From assembly GCF_016889705.1 (NCBI RefSeq), contig NZ_CP069526.1, positions 4,960,001 to 5,024,000 on the forward strand: DNA of 64,000 nt, given 5' to 3'. The notes beneath the pieces were generated by a model that worked only from the letters and a program-made list of their open reading frames with translations, was not told the DNA's origin and did no database searches. Of the stretch, positions 25,897 through 34,340 are shown piece by piece. This stretch comes from Amycolatopsis sp. FDAARGOS 1241. Lineage in GTDB: Bacteria > Actinomycetota > Actinomycetes > Mycobacteriales > Pseudonocardiaceae. Made by a program: the position numbers and the translations under genes. Within the stretch, counting starts at the first letter, position 1. Each line of letters opens with the position of its first letter.

Positions 25897-26852
25897 CCCG
25901 CCGGGAACTCGACGCCGCCGGCATCCACGACCCGGCCTTACGCTCGGCCTACCAGCGATGCCGGACGGTCAACGCGCGCCACGGCCGCACCTACTTCCTC
26001 GCGACCCGATTGCTCTCACCGGCCCAGCGCCCGCCCGTCCACGCGCTCTACGGGTTCGCTCGGCGGCTGGACGACATCGTCGACAAGCCGGCCGGGGGAG
26101 CCACCCCCGCCACTATCACCGCGGAGCTCGACGCGGTGGAACGGGACTTCTTCTCGGCCCTCGCCGCCAGGCACAGCGACGATCCACTGCTCGCGTCCGT
26201 CATCGACACCTGCGCGAGGTACGAGATCGCGACCCGGCACTTCCGTGCGTTCTTCCGCTCGATGCGGATGGACCTCACCGTGACCGACTACCCGCGGCGC
26301 TCGGCGCTCGACGAGTACGTGCACGGCTCGGCGGAGGTGATCGGTCTGCAGGTGTTGCCCGTGCTCGGCACCGTCACGGGCCGCGACGAGGCGGCGCCCC
26401 ACGCGGCGGCGCTGGGCAAAGCGTTCCAATTGACGAATTTCCTGCGCGACGTCGCGGAGGACCTCGCCCGCAACCGCGTCTACCTCCCCGCCGACGAGCT
26501 CGCCGCCTTCGGTGTGGACCGCGACCGCCTGGGCTGGTGCGCCGACCGCGGCCTCGTGGACCGGCAGGTGCGGGCGGCTCTCGCAGCCCAGATCGCCGTC
26601 ACCCGGACGCTTTACGATCGGGCGCGGCCGGGGATCTGCATGCTGCACCCGGTGTCGCGGGCCTGCGTCGGCACCGCTTTCCAGCTCTACGCGGAGATCC
26701 TCGACCGCATCGAACGCGCCGGGTACAACGTCTTCGGCCACCGGGCGGTGGTGCCGCGCCGACGTCGGCTGCTGGTCGCGGCCGGCGCGCTCGGCCGGGC
26801 CCGGTGGCTGCAGCTGCGGAACCCGTCGCCGTTGCCGCCGGCGGGGGCGTGA
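25893..26852 (+). CDS. crtB: Phytoene synthase
   Basis: A 319-residue squalene/phytoene synthase-family enzyme that joins two geranylgeranyl diphosphates head to head into phytoene. Both Asp-rich diphosphate-binding motifs are intact: RRLDDIVDKP at about residue 53 and FLRDVAEDLARNRVYLP at about 185. The domain is complete and of normal length. The ATG overlaps the crtI stop (ATGA) and its own stop overlaps the crtYc GTG, so translation is coupled. The 5' coupling now depends on the disrupted crtI frame, which may lower its expression. Confidence 0.95.
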   Translation: MTRRELDAAGIHDPALRSAYQRCRTVNARHGRTYFLATRLLSPAQRPPVHALYGFARRLDDIVDKPAGGATPATITAELDAVERDFFSALAARHSDDPLLASVIDTCARYEIATRHFRAFFRSMRMDLTVTDYPRRSALDEYVHGSAEVIGLQVLPVLGTVTGRDEAAPHAAALGKAFQLTNFLRDVAEDLARNRVYLPADELAAFGVDRDRLGWCADRGLVDRQVRAALAAQIAVTRTLYDRARPGICMLHPVSRACVGTAFQLYAEILDRIERAGYNVFGHRAVVPRRRRLLVAAGALGRARWLQLRNPSPLPPAGA

Positions 26853-27196
26853 CCGTGGGCAAGCTGGAATACCTCGCCGTGCTCGGTGCCTGCGTCCTGA
26901 TCACGCTGCCGCTCGAACTGGCGGGAGCCAGGGTCTACCGGCGCCCGCGCCGGCTGGCGCGCGCCGTGGGGCCCGTGGCTCTCGTGTTCCTGGTGTGGGA
27001 CGCCGTCGCCATCGCGGGCGGGGTATGGGACTACGCGCCCCAGAGCCTCAGCGGGATCCGAGCACCGTTCGGCGTCCCGCTCGAAGAGGTCCTGTTCTTC
27101 GTCGTCATTCCGATCTGCGGCCTCCTGACCTACGAGGCAGTGGGCCTGACGCTCACGGCGGTGCGCCGTCTCGGCCGGCGGCGGGTGCGGCGGTGA
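26849..27196 (+). CDS. crtYc: Lycopene cyclase subunit
   Basis: A 115-residue protein of the small heterodimeric lycopene cyclase family with three membrane helices: LEYLAVLGACVLITLPLELA, ARAVGPVALVFLVWDAVAIA and LEEVLFFVVIPICGLLTYEA. The PLEEVLFF and WDYAP signatures are present. With its partner it cyclises lycopene ends to beta-rings in the membrane. The start is a GTG overlapping the crtB stop, and the stop overlaps the partner's GTG. Confidence 0.92.
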   Translation: MTVGKLEYLAVLGACVLITLPLELAGARVYRRPRRLARAVGPVALVFLVWDAVAIAGGVWDYAPQSLSGIRAPFGVPLEEVLFFVVIPICGLLTYEAVGLTLTAVRRLGRRRVRR

Positions 27197-27513
27197 TCCC
27201 CTGGGGTTACACCGTGCCCGCGGTCGCCTCGGTGCTGGCGGTGGTCGCACTGGAGCTGTGGGCCTTGCGGACCGGCCTGTTCCGCAAGCCCGGCTACTGG
27301 ATCACCATCGCCGTCGTGGCCGGATTCCAGATCCCCGTGGACGGGTGGCTGACCAAGACCTCACACGCGATTGTGCGCTACGCGCCCGAACACCTCTCCG
27401 GGCTCCGCTTCCCCTGGGACATCCCGATCGAGGACTTCCTCTTCGGGTACGCATTGGTGACGGCCGTTCTGCTCCTGTGGGAGCGGGCGGCGCAGAAGGA
27501 GGACACCGAGTGA
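27193..27513 (+). CDS. crtYd: Lycopene cyclase subunit
   Basis: A 106-residue partner of CrtYc with the same architecture: AVASVLAVVALELWALRTGL, WITIAVVAGFQIPVDGWLTK and PWDIPIEDFLFGYALVTAVL. The P-I-E-D-F-LFG signature is intact, as expected for the second half of the split cyclase. It starts at GTG overlapping crtYc and ends overlapping the next gene, with AAGGAGG inside its tail serving that gene. Confidence 0.92.
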   Translation: MIPWGYTVPAVASVLAVVALELWALRTGLFRKPGYWITIAVVAGFQIPVDGWLTKTSHAIVRYAPEHLSGLRFPWDIPIEDFLFGYALVTAVLLLWERAAQKEDTE

Positions 27514-28247
27514 GCCCGCTCGCCGAAGACGGCCTGCCCCGAGCGCAGGTGCCGGCGGCGTTCGACACCGAAGCCGCCTCCTACGACCGGCTCGTCGGCG
27601 CGAACCCCGGCTACCACGACCACCTCCGGCTTTCCGCCCGGCGCCTCGGCCTGACCGGGGGCGGCGCGGGCTTGCAAGTGCTCGACGCCGGGTGCGGCAC
27701 CGGCGCGTCCACCGCAGCCCTGCTAGAGGTGCTGCCGGACGCCGAAATCACCGCATTCGACGGGTCGGCGGCGATGCTGGCGTGGGCACGGCGCAAGGAC
27801 TGGCCCCCGAACGTGCGATTCGTGCACAGCACGATCGAAAGCCTGGGACGCTCGGGAATCACGGGTCCGTTCGACGCGGTACTCGCTGCCTACCTGATCC
27901 GCAACCTCGCCGACCCGGACACCCAGTTGCGCGCCTTGCGCGCGCTGCTTCGTCCCGGTGCGCCGATCGCCGTCCACGACTATTCCGTCGCCGACTCGCG
28001 GCGGGCCAGGTTCATCTGGAACTGCGTGTGCGCCGCGATCATCATCCCTTGGGGCAAGGTCACCACCGGAGACGCGACGCTCTACCGGCACCTGCGGCGC
28101 AGCGTGTTGCGGTTCGAGGGCACCGGCGCACTGACCACCCGCATCGCCGCTGCCGGGTTCACCGCCACCCGCTGCGCGACCATGCCCGGCTGGCAGCGCG
28201 GGATCGTGCACACCGTCGTCGGCGTCCGGCCCGGGGAGACCCCGTGA
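27510..28247 (+). CDS. SAM-dependent methyltransferase of the carotenoid operon (CrtT-like)
   Basis: A 245-residue class I methyltransferase. Motif I is LQVLDAGCGTGAS, followed by an acidic ligand in ITAFDGSAAML and FDAVLAAYLIRNLADPD as motif II/III. It resembles UbiE-type enzymes, and by position between the cyclase and CrtU it corresponds to CrtT of Streptomyces isorenieratene clusters. Its precise role there is unclear, so I infer only a carotenoid or quinone methylation. Start GTG 27510 overlaps crtYd, with AAGGAGG 9 bases upstream; the stop overlaps the crtU start. Confidence 0.85.
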   Translation: MSPLAEDGLPRAQVPAAFDTEAASYDRLVGANPGYHDHLRLSARRLGLTGGGAGLQVLDAGCGTGASTAALLEVLPDAEITAFDGSAAMLAWARRKDWPPNVRFVHSTIESLGRSGITGPFDAVLAAYLIRNLADPDTQLRALRALLRPGAPIAVHDYSVADSRRARFIWNCVCAAIIIPWGKVTTGDATLYRHLRRSVLRFEGTGALTTRIAAAGFTATRCATMPGWQRGIVHTVVGVRPGETP

Positions 28248-29785
28248 CCGCGCCCGTCGGCCGTGATCGCCGGCTCGTGGTCCACCCGGCTCCGGGTGGG
28301 CTCGACTCCGCCGGCAGGCTCGGCCGGCGCCCCCGCGTCGCTGTCGTCGGTGCCGGCATCGCAGGCCTCACCGCGGCGACCGGACTGGCCGAACGCGGGG
28401 TCGAGGTGACGCTCTACGAGCGCGAAGACCACCTCGGCGGCCGCGCCGGCGGCTGGCCCGCCCGGCTCCCCGACGGCACCGCCGTCACGATGAGCCGGGG
28501 TTTTCACGCCTTCTTCCGGCAGTACTACAACCTGCGCGCGCTGCTGACCCGCACGGACCCCCGGCTCGAACGGCTCACCCCACTTGAGGACTACCCGCTG
28601 CTCGACGCCTGCGGCCGCACCGATACCTTCGGCGGACTCCCCGCCTCTCCCCCGTGGAACGCGCTCGCGTTCGCCTTGCGCAGCCCCACTTTCCGGCTCC
28701 GGAACCTGCTCGCCCTCGACGGCCGCGCCGCGCTGCCCCTGGCGACCGTCGACGTGCCCGGCATCTACGAGCGGCTCGACCACGTCGGCGCCGCCGCCTT
28801 CCTCGAGCGCATCAATTTCCCGCACGCGGCACGGCACCTGGCGTTCGAAGTGTTCTCGCGAAGCTTCTTCGCCGACCCGCGCGAATTGTCCGCGGCGGAA
28901 CTCGCCGTGATGTTCCACCTGTACTTCCTGGGATCGAACGAAGGCCTGCTCTTCGACGTGCCGACCGAGCCATTCCCCCAAGCGCTGTGGTCGCCCTTGG
29001 CCGAATACCTGACCGCCCGAGGCGTGAGGATCAACCTCCTGACGGACGTCGAGAACGTCGCCAAGTCCCGTGGCACCTTCCGCGTCACCGCAGGGGTGGA
29101 AGAGGACTTCGACGCCGTCGTGCTGGCGTGCGAGGTAGGCGGGCTGCAGTTGCTGGTCGAGGCGTCGCCTGGCCTCGGTACCGACGCCTGGCGGGCGCGG
29201 ATCGCGGGGCTCCGAAGGGCGCCCGGTTTCCTCGTCCGCCGGCTGTGGCTCGACCGTGCGTTGGCTGCGACACGGCCACCGTTCCTAGGCACGGGCGGCA
29301 CCCCACCGGTGGACAACATCAGCGTCCTCGACCGCTACGAAAGCGAAGCACGCTTCTGGGCGAGAAAAACCGGCGGCTCAGTGGTCGAAGTGCACGCCTA
29401 CGCCGCCACCACGACCGATGTCGACGCCCTGTCGAGACAGATGGACGAACAGCTCCGCGAGATCTACCCGGAAACCGCCACCGCTCGTGCGGTCGGCGAG
29501 ATCACGCTCTGGCGGGAGGACTGTCCGCTGTTCGGGATCGGCAGCTTCGCGAACCGTCCCACCGTCACCACGACCACCCCAGGACTGGTGCTGGCCGGCG
29601 ACGGCATCCGGATCGATCTGCCGGTCGCCTTGATGGAACGGGCTGCGGCCACCGGCTGGGCCGCCGCGAACTCACTGCTGACGAGCTGGGGCATCGCGGG
29701 ACACCCGCTCCACTCCGTCCCCAACCGCGGGCGGCTCGCGCTGCTCAACCACCTCGTCCCCTGGCTGGAACGCGGATCGCGATGA
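28244..29785 (+). CDS. crtU: Isorenieratene synthase-like FAD oxidoreductase
   Basis: A 513-residue flavoprotein of the CrtU desaturase/methyltransferase group. The intact Rossmann motif VAVVGAGIAGLTAATGLAE lies at about 30-50, then REDHLGGRAGGWPARLPDG and MSRGFHAFFRQYYNLRALL, characteristic of CrtU. The C-terminal FAD-binding segment GLVLAGDGIRIDLPVALMER is complete. It converts beta-rings to aromatic phi-rings, making isorenieratene from beta-carotene. It ends the operon. Because crtI is broken, this is the only intact amine-oxidase-type flavoprotein in the cluster. Confidence 0.9.
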   Translation: MTAPVGRDRRLVVHPAPGGLDSAGRLGRRPRVAVVGAGIAGLTAATGLAERGVEVTLYEREDHLGGRAGGWPARLPDGTAVTMSRGFHAFFRQYYNLRALLTRTDPRLERLTPLEDYPLLDACGRTDTFGGLPASPPWNALAFALRSPTFRLRNLLALDGRAALPLATVDVPGIYERLDHVGAAAFLERINFPHAARHLAFEVFSRSFFADPRELSAAELAVMFHLYFLGSNEGLLFDVPTEPFPQALWSPLAEYLTARGVRINLLTDVENVAKSRGTFRVTAGVEEDFDAVVLACEVGGLQLLVEASPGLGTDAWRARIAGLRRAPGFLVRRLWLDRALAATRPPFLGTGGTPPVDNISVLDRYESEARFWARKTGGSVVEVHAYAATTTDVDALSRQMDEQLREIYPETATARAVGEITLWREDCPLFGIGSFANRPTVTTTTPGLVLAGDGIRIDLPVALMERAAATGWAAANSLLTSWGIAGHPLHSVPNRGRLALLNHLVPWLERGSR

Positions 29786-30099
29786 AGACCCGGGTCACAC
29801 TCACTACCCCGTCGGTGTCCGGCGACCACTGGACACAGTGGCCACCGATCGCCGTCCGGGCCTACGGTCGCACCCCCGGTACGGCGCGACCGGTGATCAC
29901 GAGTACGACGAGACCACCGTCGCCGTAGGCTCGGACCGAGGCGGGTTCAGCTCAACTCGGCAAGCCCGTGACGCCGGCGTCGCTGCCGTCCGGCCAAGAC
30001 TTGTTCCCACCGAGGGGTGCCGCGTCTCCCAGCGCGTCTTTCGCGGTGTGCGCGCGAGCACGGGCCTGTTTCTCGGTGGAGCCAATCGATGAACGCGTG
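29786..30099. other. Stretch after the crt operon without a gene
   Basis: Holds the end of the crt operon and the eroded downstream part of the PP2C remnant. No terminator with a strong stem was recognised. Confidence 0.3.
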
Positions 30100-30290
30100 G
30101 TCGTTCCAGCGCCTGGTTGCAGACCCGCTCGGCCGTGGTGACCAGCTGCTGGCGCAGCAGTACCCGCAGCCGTCCCATCGTGGCCGACACGGCGATCCCG
30201 TGCCCGACGACGTCGCCGACCACCAGGCCGACGCGGCCATCGGTAGGGGAAGCGCGTCGGCCCAGTCCCCACCGGCCGCGAAGGGGTGGG
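30100..30290 (-). pseudogene. PP2C/SpoIIE-type phosphatase remnant
   Basis: Read leftward, GGDWADALPLP is followed, after a frame change, by VGDVVGHGIAVSATMGRLRV and LLRQQL. These are the metal-binding GGDWYD and GDVxGHG motifs of RsbU/SpoIIE phosphatases. Only about 60 of the usual 220 residues remain and the end is scrambled. It may once have served the same stress partner-switch as the broken STAS and HATPase genes at 15-16 kb. Confidence 0.6.
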
Positions 30291-30318
30291 CGACACCGGG
30301 TGCGCGCGTGGCAAAAGC

Positions 30319-30780
30319 ATGACGACCAAGGCGCTACGCGAGACGGGCGAGGACTGGTGCGACACCCTTCCGGACGCCATCCGCCGCCGTGACCTTCGCG
30401 AACCCAGCCCGAAGCTACCGTTGCCGCCGCCCGTGTGGCAGCGGGGCTGCGCGATCGTGGTCGACTTCGCGCTCCACCTGACGATCGCGATCAGCACTCG
30501 ACCTGCCGGCCCTGGTCACGCTGATCGGGACGTACACCGTGGTGTCGTTCGTCCACCGGGTCTTGCTCCAGTGGTGGTGGGGCGCCACGCTCGGCCGGGC
30601 ACTCTTCGCCCAGCGCTGCGTGGTGACGGCCACGGGGGCGAAGCCAAGCCTCGGCGCTCTGCTGAAAACGTGGCTCGTCCTGGGCTTCTTCGCCGTGTTC
30701 AGCACGCTCGGAGGCCAGACCCCGGGGCATGATCACCCGGTCGACGACATCGCCGTGAGGCGCGGCGACGCCCGCACGGC
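30319..30780 (+). pseudogene. RDD-family membrane protein, frameshifted
   Basis: From ATG 30319 the frame gives a soluble head, then VWQRGCAIVVDFALHLTIAI, the first RDD helix with its Arg/Asp. After a frameshift near 30497 it continues LPALVTLIGTYTVVSFVHRV, then WWWGATLGRALFAQRCVV (the GxTxGK-like loop) and LKTWLVLGFFAVFSTL. No proper C-terminus is visible before the VOC gene on the other strand. The function of the family is unclear. Confidence 0.6.
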
Positions 30781-30787
30781 TCTCGTC

Positions 30788-31159
30788 TTAGCTGCTCAGG
30801 CGCGCTTGCCGGAGGCAGAATACATTGCCTTCGGGGTCGGCCAGGACGTGCCAGGGCTCCTCTCCGGTCTGGCCGAAGTCGGCCGGGCGCGCCCCGAGCT
30901 TCAGGAGGCGTTCGAGTTCGGCGTCCTGATCGCGGTCCGTGGAGTTGACGTCGAAGCTCAGCCGCTGCCCCGCCTCGGACTCGACAGCGGGGCTGAACAC
31001 CAGAGTCGGCTGCAATCCTCCGAACCCTTCCCGCGGCCCGATCTCCACCGCACCTTCGTCGGTGTCGAGCACGCTGAACCCCAGCACCTCGCACCAGAAC
31101 GCCGCCAGCCGTTGCGGATCCAGGCACTTCACTCTCAACTCAGAAATGCGACAAGCCAT
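30788..31159 (-). CDS. VOC-fold protein (glyoxalase-like)
   Basis: A 123-residue single-module VOC protein: ELRVKCLDPQRLAAFWCEVL, then VDIGP-like EIGPREGFGGLQPTLVFSP, and HVLADPEGNVFCLRQA as the closing strand with Glu. Such proteins are often resistance or isomerase proteins; metal ligands here are incomplete (no clear first His), so catalysis is uncertain. The start ATG abuts the resolvase remnant on the opposite strand and has only a weak AGGG, so its original promoter may have been replaced. Confidence 0.72.
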   Translation of the reverse strand: MACRISELRVKCLDPQRLAAFWCEVLGFSVLDTDEGAVEIGPREGFGGLQPTLVFSPAVESEAGQRLSFDVNSTDRDQDAELERLLKLGARPADFGQTGEEPWHVLADPEGNVFCLRQARLSS

Positions 31160-31498
31160 GATCGACACCCTACGGGCCTTCGACCGCAGGCAGCTCGTCG
31201 TGGCCAAGCTCGACCGGCTCAGCCGGTCACTGGAGCACCTGCTCGAGCTGTCCAGACAGCTACACGCGAAGGCGTGGACCTGCTGGTGCTCGACCAGGGC
31301 ATCGACACCTCCACCGCGGCCGGACGGATGTTCTTCCAGATCGTGGGCTCGAACGCCGCGTTCGAACAGGCCCTGAGGTCCGAACGCGCCGTCGACAGCC
31401 TGGCCGAGGCTCGCGCGCGGGCGCACTGGTGGGCAGAAGCCGAAGCTCGGGGCTCGCCAGGTGCAGCCGGCCAGGCACAGGTACGAGGAGTGCGGTGA
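31157..31498 (+). pseudogene. Serine resolvase/invertase remnant, copy 2
   Basis: The first frame gives DRRQLVVAKLDRLSRSLEHL and LELSRQLHAK. After a frameshift near 31258 the next gives EGVDLLVLDQGIDTSTAAGR, MFFQIVGSNAAFEQALRSER and AVDSLAEARARA. The N-terminal active-site serine region and the helix-turn-helix are lacking. It is closely related to the relic at 12 kb but preserves a different portion, so the two are separate decayed copies. Confidence 0.75.
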
Positions 31499-31649
31499 CG
31501 CAAGCGGACAGTTCGACCGCGTTTATCTGAAGTGTGCCACGCCAATTTTGCGTTGCGGTGAATTCGCGCTGTGCTCGTCACTGTTGCCGACGAGTTCCTT
31601 GCGATCACCCGCGACGGCCTGTTCGACGTTGTTGATGAATTTGGTGACC

Positions 31650-32468
31650 TCAGCTCTTGAGGAACCCCAAGATATCGGCGTTGAGTTGTTCGGCGTGGGT
31701 GACGTACAGGCCGTGCCCCGCCGTGGGGTACTCCCGGTAGACGGCATGGGGCACCATCTTCCGGGTACGACGGCCGGTGACGCCGATGGGTGCGGACTGG
31801 TCGGCCACTCCGTGCACAACCAGCGTCGGAATGGTGATGTGACGCAGGTCCGGGCGGAAGTCGGTGTGGAAGTTCGAGCGGAACATCGCGGCCGTCGCGA
31901 ACGGCGATGCCGACAGGCAGCGCCGGACCTCGTGCTCGATCAGTGCCGGTGAGACGTCGTTGCCCAGATGCGTGGCGAAATAGCCCTGTGCTCGATCGGC
32001 GAACCACTTCGGCCGGTCCTTGCGCAACTGCGCCAGCGTCGCCTCGTTGACCGCCTCGGGAATTCCCTCGGGATTGTCCTCGGTCGATTTGAGGTACGGC
32101 AACGTCGACGCCAGGAACGCGACACGCAAGACCCGCTCCGCACCGTGCCGGGACAGGTAGCGTGCGGCCTCGCCACCGCCGGCCGAGTGGGCGACGAGCG
32201 TGATGCCCCGCAGGTCCAGATGCTCGATCAACGCGGCCAGATCGTCGGCGCCGGTGTCCGCGTCGTAGCCGGAGGAGGGGCGGTCCGAGCGGCCATGCCC
32301 CCGCCGGTCCAGCAGGACACACCGGAACCCGTGCTCGACGAAGAACGGGACCTGGTACTCCCACATGTCGGCGTTCAGCACCCAACTGGAGACGAACACC
32401 ATCGGCGCGCCCGCACCGTAATCCTCGTACGACAGGCGGGTCCCGTCACCGACCTCGAAGAAAGGCAT
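31650..32468 (-). CDS. Alpha/beta hydrolase (haloperoxidase-like)
   Basis: A 272-residue hydrolase of the non-heme haloperoxidase/esterase group. The nucleophile elbow is TLVAHSAGGGEAARYL (Ser about 96), the oxyanion strand is MVFVSSWVLNADMWEYQ, and the later DQSAPIGVTG and TAGHGLYVTH segments supply the acid and catalytic His (about 250). All triad residues are present. The ATG has GAGGAG about 8 bases upstream. It is a single-gene unit bounded by debris on both sides. Substrate unknown. Confidence 0.9.
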   Translation of the reverse strand: MPFFEVGDGTRLSYEDYGAGAPMVFVSSWVLNADMWEYQVPFFVEHGFRCVLLDRRGHGRSDRPSSGYDADTGADDLAALIEHLDLRGITLVAHSAGGGEAARYLSRHGAERVLRVAFLASTLPYLKSTEDNPEGIPEAVNEATLAQLRKDRPKWFADRAQGYFATHLGNDVSPALIEHEVRRCLSASPFATAAMFRSNFHTDFRPDLRHITIPTLVVHGVADQSAPIGVTGRRTRKMVPHAVYREYPTAGHGLYVTHAEQLNADILGFLKS

Positions 32469-32795
32469 TTTCAGCTCCTCACCATTGTGTTATGGCCCAA
32501 TATTCGCGGAAGCCGAGAGGCCAGTCGATTACCTCGCAGGTAGCGATCCCGGCGGCTGCTCGCGGGCGTACGTGCCGTCGAGGTTCGCGCCCATCACCTC
32601 GTCGACGACGCCGGCGCTACCACCGGCGCGCCGCCGCGACCGATCGACCCCGAGCGCTGGCACCAGCACGCATCCGAGCCAACGAGCCTCAAGGGAACAC
32701 GCTCGCCGCGGCCCGCGGGTTGCCCGGCGGTGAGGTGGTTTCGATCCCACTGTTTTTCCTGGTGCGCAAGGATTTTCCGGTCGTACGCTCGACGG
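32469..32795. other. Divergent intergenic region
   Basis: Between the leftward hydrolase and the rightward DUF3592-like gene; it must hold both promoters. No recognised gene or repeat. Confidence 0.35.
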
Positions 32796-33400
32796 ATGCG
32801 ACTGGGGATGGACGACGATGGAGGAAGCGACAGAGCGCGGGGGCAGGACTCCGGCGGCGGGGAGCCGCGCCGCGCGCCCGGTCGCCGGCGGCCGACCGGC
32901 AAGCGCGAGCGGCGGCTCCGAAGCGCCCGCGGGGTCACCATCCCGGCCGGTAAGCACGAGCGGCGGCTCCGAAAGGCCCGCGGCGTCACCATCCCGGCCC
33001 GCAAACACGAGCGACGGCTCCGAAAGGCCCGCGGGGTCACCATCCCGCCCGGCTCGATCGACCTGGCCGCCGAGATTCCGCGATTGCGTATGCGTGCGTT
33101 GCGCATGCTGGCCGTGGCGGCTCTGCTTGTCGCCCTGGTCGTGGCCACCGAAGTCACCCTCGGCGTGCTCCTGCAGCGTTCCGAGGACCTGCTGAAGACG
33201 GGGAGGCAGGCCGAAGGCGTGGTGGTCACTTTCTTCGACGCCGACCGCGGCCACTCGTCGACGTCGGTGGACTATTGGGTTGGCAGCGAGGTGCGCCGGG
33301 CGCGTGTCGTCGTCGACAGCGGTCGTGACTACGCGCCGGGCGAGCCGGTGACGGTGTTCTACGACCCTGCCGATCCCGCGCGCGGGCCGCGGCAGACGAG
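32796..33400 (+). pseudogene. DUF3592-like membrane protein, 3' end replaced by IS3
   Basis: The protein opens with a Gly/Arg-rich head and three 17-residue basic repeats (residues about 36-86), then one membrane helix (LRMLAVAALLVALVVATEVT) and an extracytoplasmic-type beta domain: GRQAEGVVVTFFDADRGHSS, VDYWVGSEVRRARVVVDSG, YAPGEPVTVFYDPADPARG, as in DUF3592 proteins. At about 33400 the sequence switches to the IS3 transposase. The frame runs on for some 58 foreign codons to 33575. Normal DUF3592 proteins have a second helix after this domain, which is missing. The start may be 32796 or 32808. Confidence 0.6.
32901..33053 (+). repeat. Three tandem 51-bp repeats inside a gene
   Basis: Units at 32901-32951, 32952-33002 and 33003-33053 are about 90 percent identical and encode the basic peptide ERRLR-ARGVTIP with Lys/His-Glu leads. 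The period is a multiple of three, so copy number can change without shifting the frame. Confidence 0.85.
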
Positions 33401-34170
33401 GGGTTGGCCGCCGAGATCGCCGAGGTCCACGTGCGTCACCGAGGCGCCTACGGGCGTCCGCGGATCGTCGCCGTGCTGCACCGCCGCGGCCGTCGGGTCA
33501 ACCACAAACGGGTCGGACGGGTCATGCGCGAGCACGGGGTCGTCGGTCTCACCCGCAGGCGGCGCAGGTCTCTGACCAGGCCCGATGTTGTCGCGGCGTC
33601 GGTGCCGGACCTGATCGGTCGGGACTTCACCTCCCCGTCGCCGGGGAGGCGGTTGGTGGGCGACATCACCTACCTGCCCACCCGGGAGGGCTGGCTCTAC
33701 CTGGCCACGGTGATCGACCTGCACACCCGAGAAATGGTCGGGCACGCGATGGCCGACCACATGCGCGCCGACCTCGTCCGCGACGCCCTCGACCTCGCCG
33801 TCAGACGTGGCCTGATCAGCGGTGACGCGGTTTTCCACGCCGATCGCGGGACGCAGTACACCTCTGGGCGGTTCCGGTCCGCACTTGCCGAGCACGGCAT
33901 GCGCCCGTCGGTGGGCCGGACCGGGTCGTGCTTCGACAACGCCGTCGCGGAGTCGTTCTTCGCCACCCTCAAAACCGAGATCGGCACCGCCGTGTGGGCG
34001 ACCCGCGACGACGCCCGACGGGACGTTTTCGCCTACCTGGGCTACTACAACCACGACCGTCTACATTCGACACTCAACTACCGCACCCCGCACGAAGTCC
34101 GCGTCGGCTATCGTCAAGGTCTCACCCTCGTGGCATGAAATCCGGTGTCCGGCCTTCGGGAACAACCTCA
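33401..34170 (+). mobile_element. IS3-family element, left-truncated
   Basis: The transposase orfB frame (33404-34138, 244 residues) contains the HTH_21 start GAYGRPRIVAVLHRRGRRVN and the rve domain with DITYLPTREGW, FHADRGTQYTS and the catalytic Glu in FDNAVAESFFATLKTE. All three DDE residues are present. orfA and the first 40 or so residues of orfB are missing: the element joins the DUF3592-like gene abruptly near 33400. The right end probably lies at 34170, where sequence ends in CA as in this family. With no left end or orfA it should be unable to move itself. Confidence 0.8.
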
Positions 34171-34298
34171 GAACGACCCCGGTATGTGCGATGTCTGGAC
34201 GCGCCAACCGCGGCAGCCCTGCCCGGGACACCGACCGGCCACCTCGGCCTCTACGACCTGCTCCCGAGCATCGCGCCGGGCCCGATGATGGCTGGCCA

Positions 34299-34334
34299 GG
34301 CGCGGCGGGGCCTCCTGGTGGTCCCCGCCGCGCC
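34299..34334. terminator. Hairpin after the methyltransferase gene
   Basis: Perfect 12-base arms GGCGCGGCGGGG and complement with a 12-base loop lie 7 bases beyond the methyltransferase stop (which is at 34341-34343, minus). It would end leftward transcription and also face the IS3 element. Confidence 0.6.
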
Positions 34335-34340
34335 CTGGAC

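Noticed and set aside
31590..31651. Minus-strand EVTKFINNVEQA resembling the end of CMD proteins
   Set aside because: Only about 12 residues match, beyond the hydrolase stop; too short to call a remnant.
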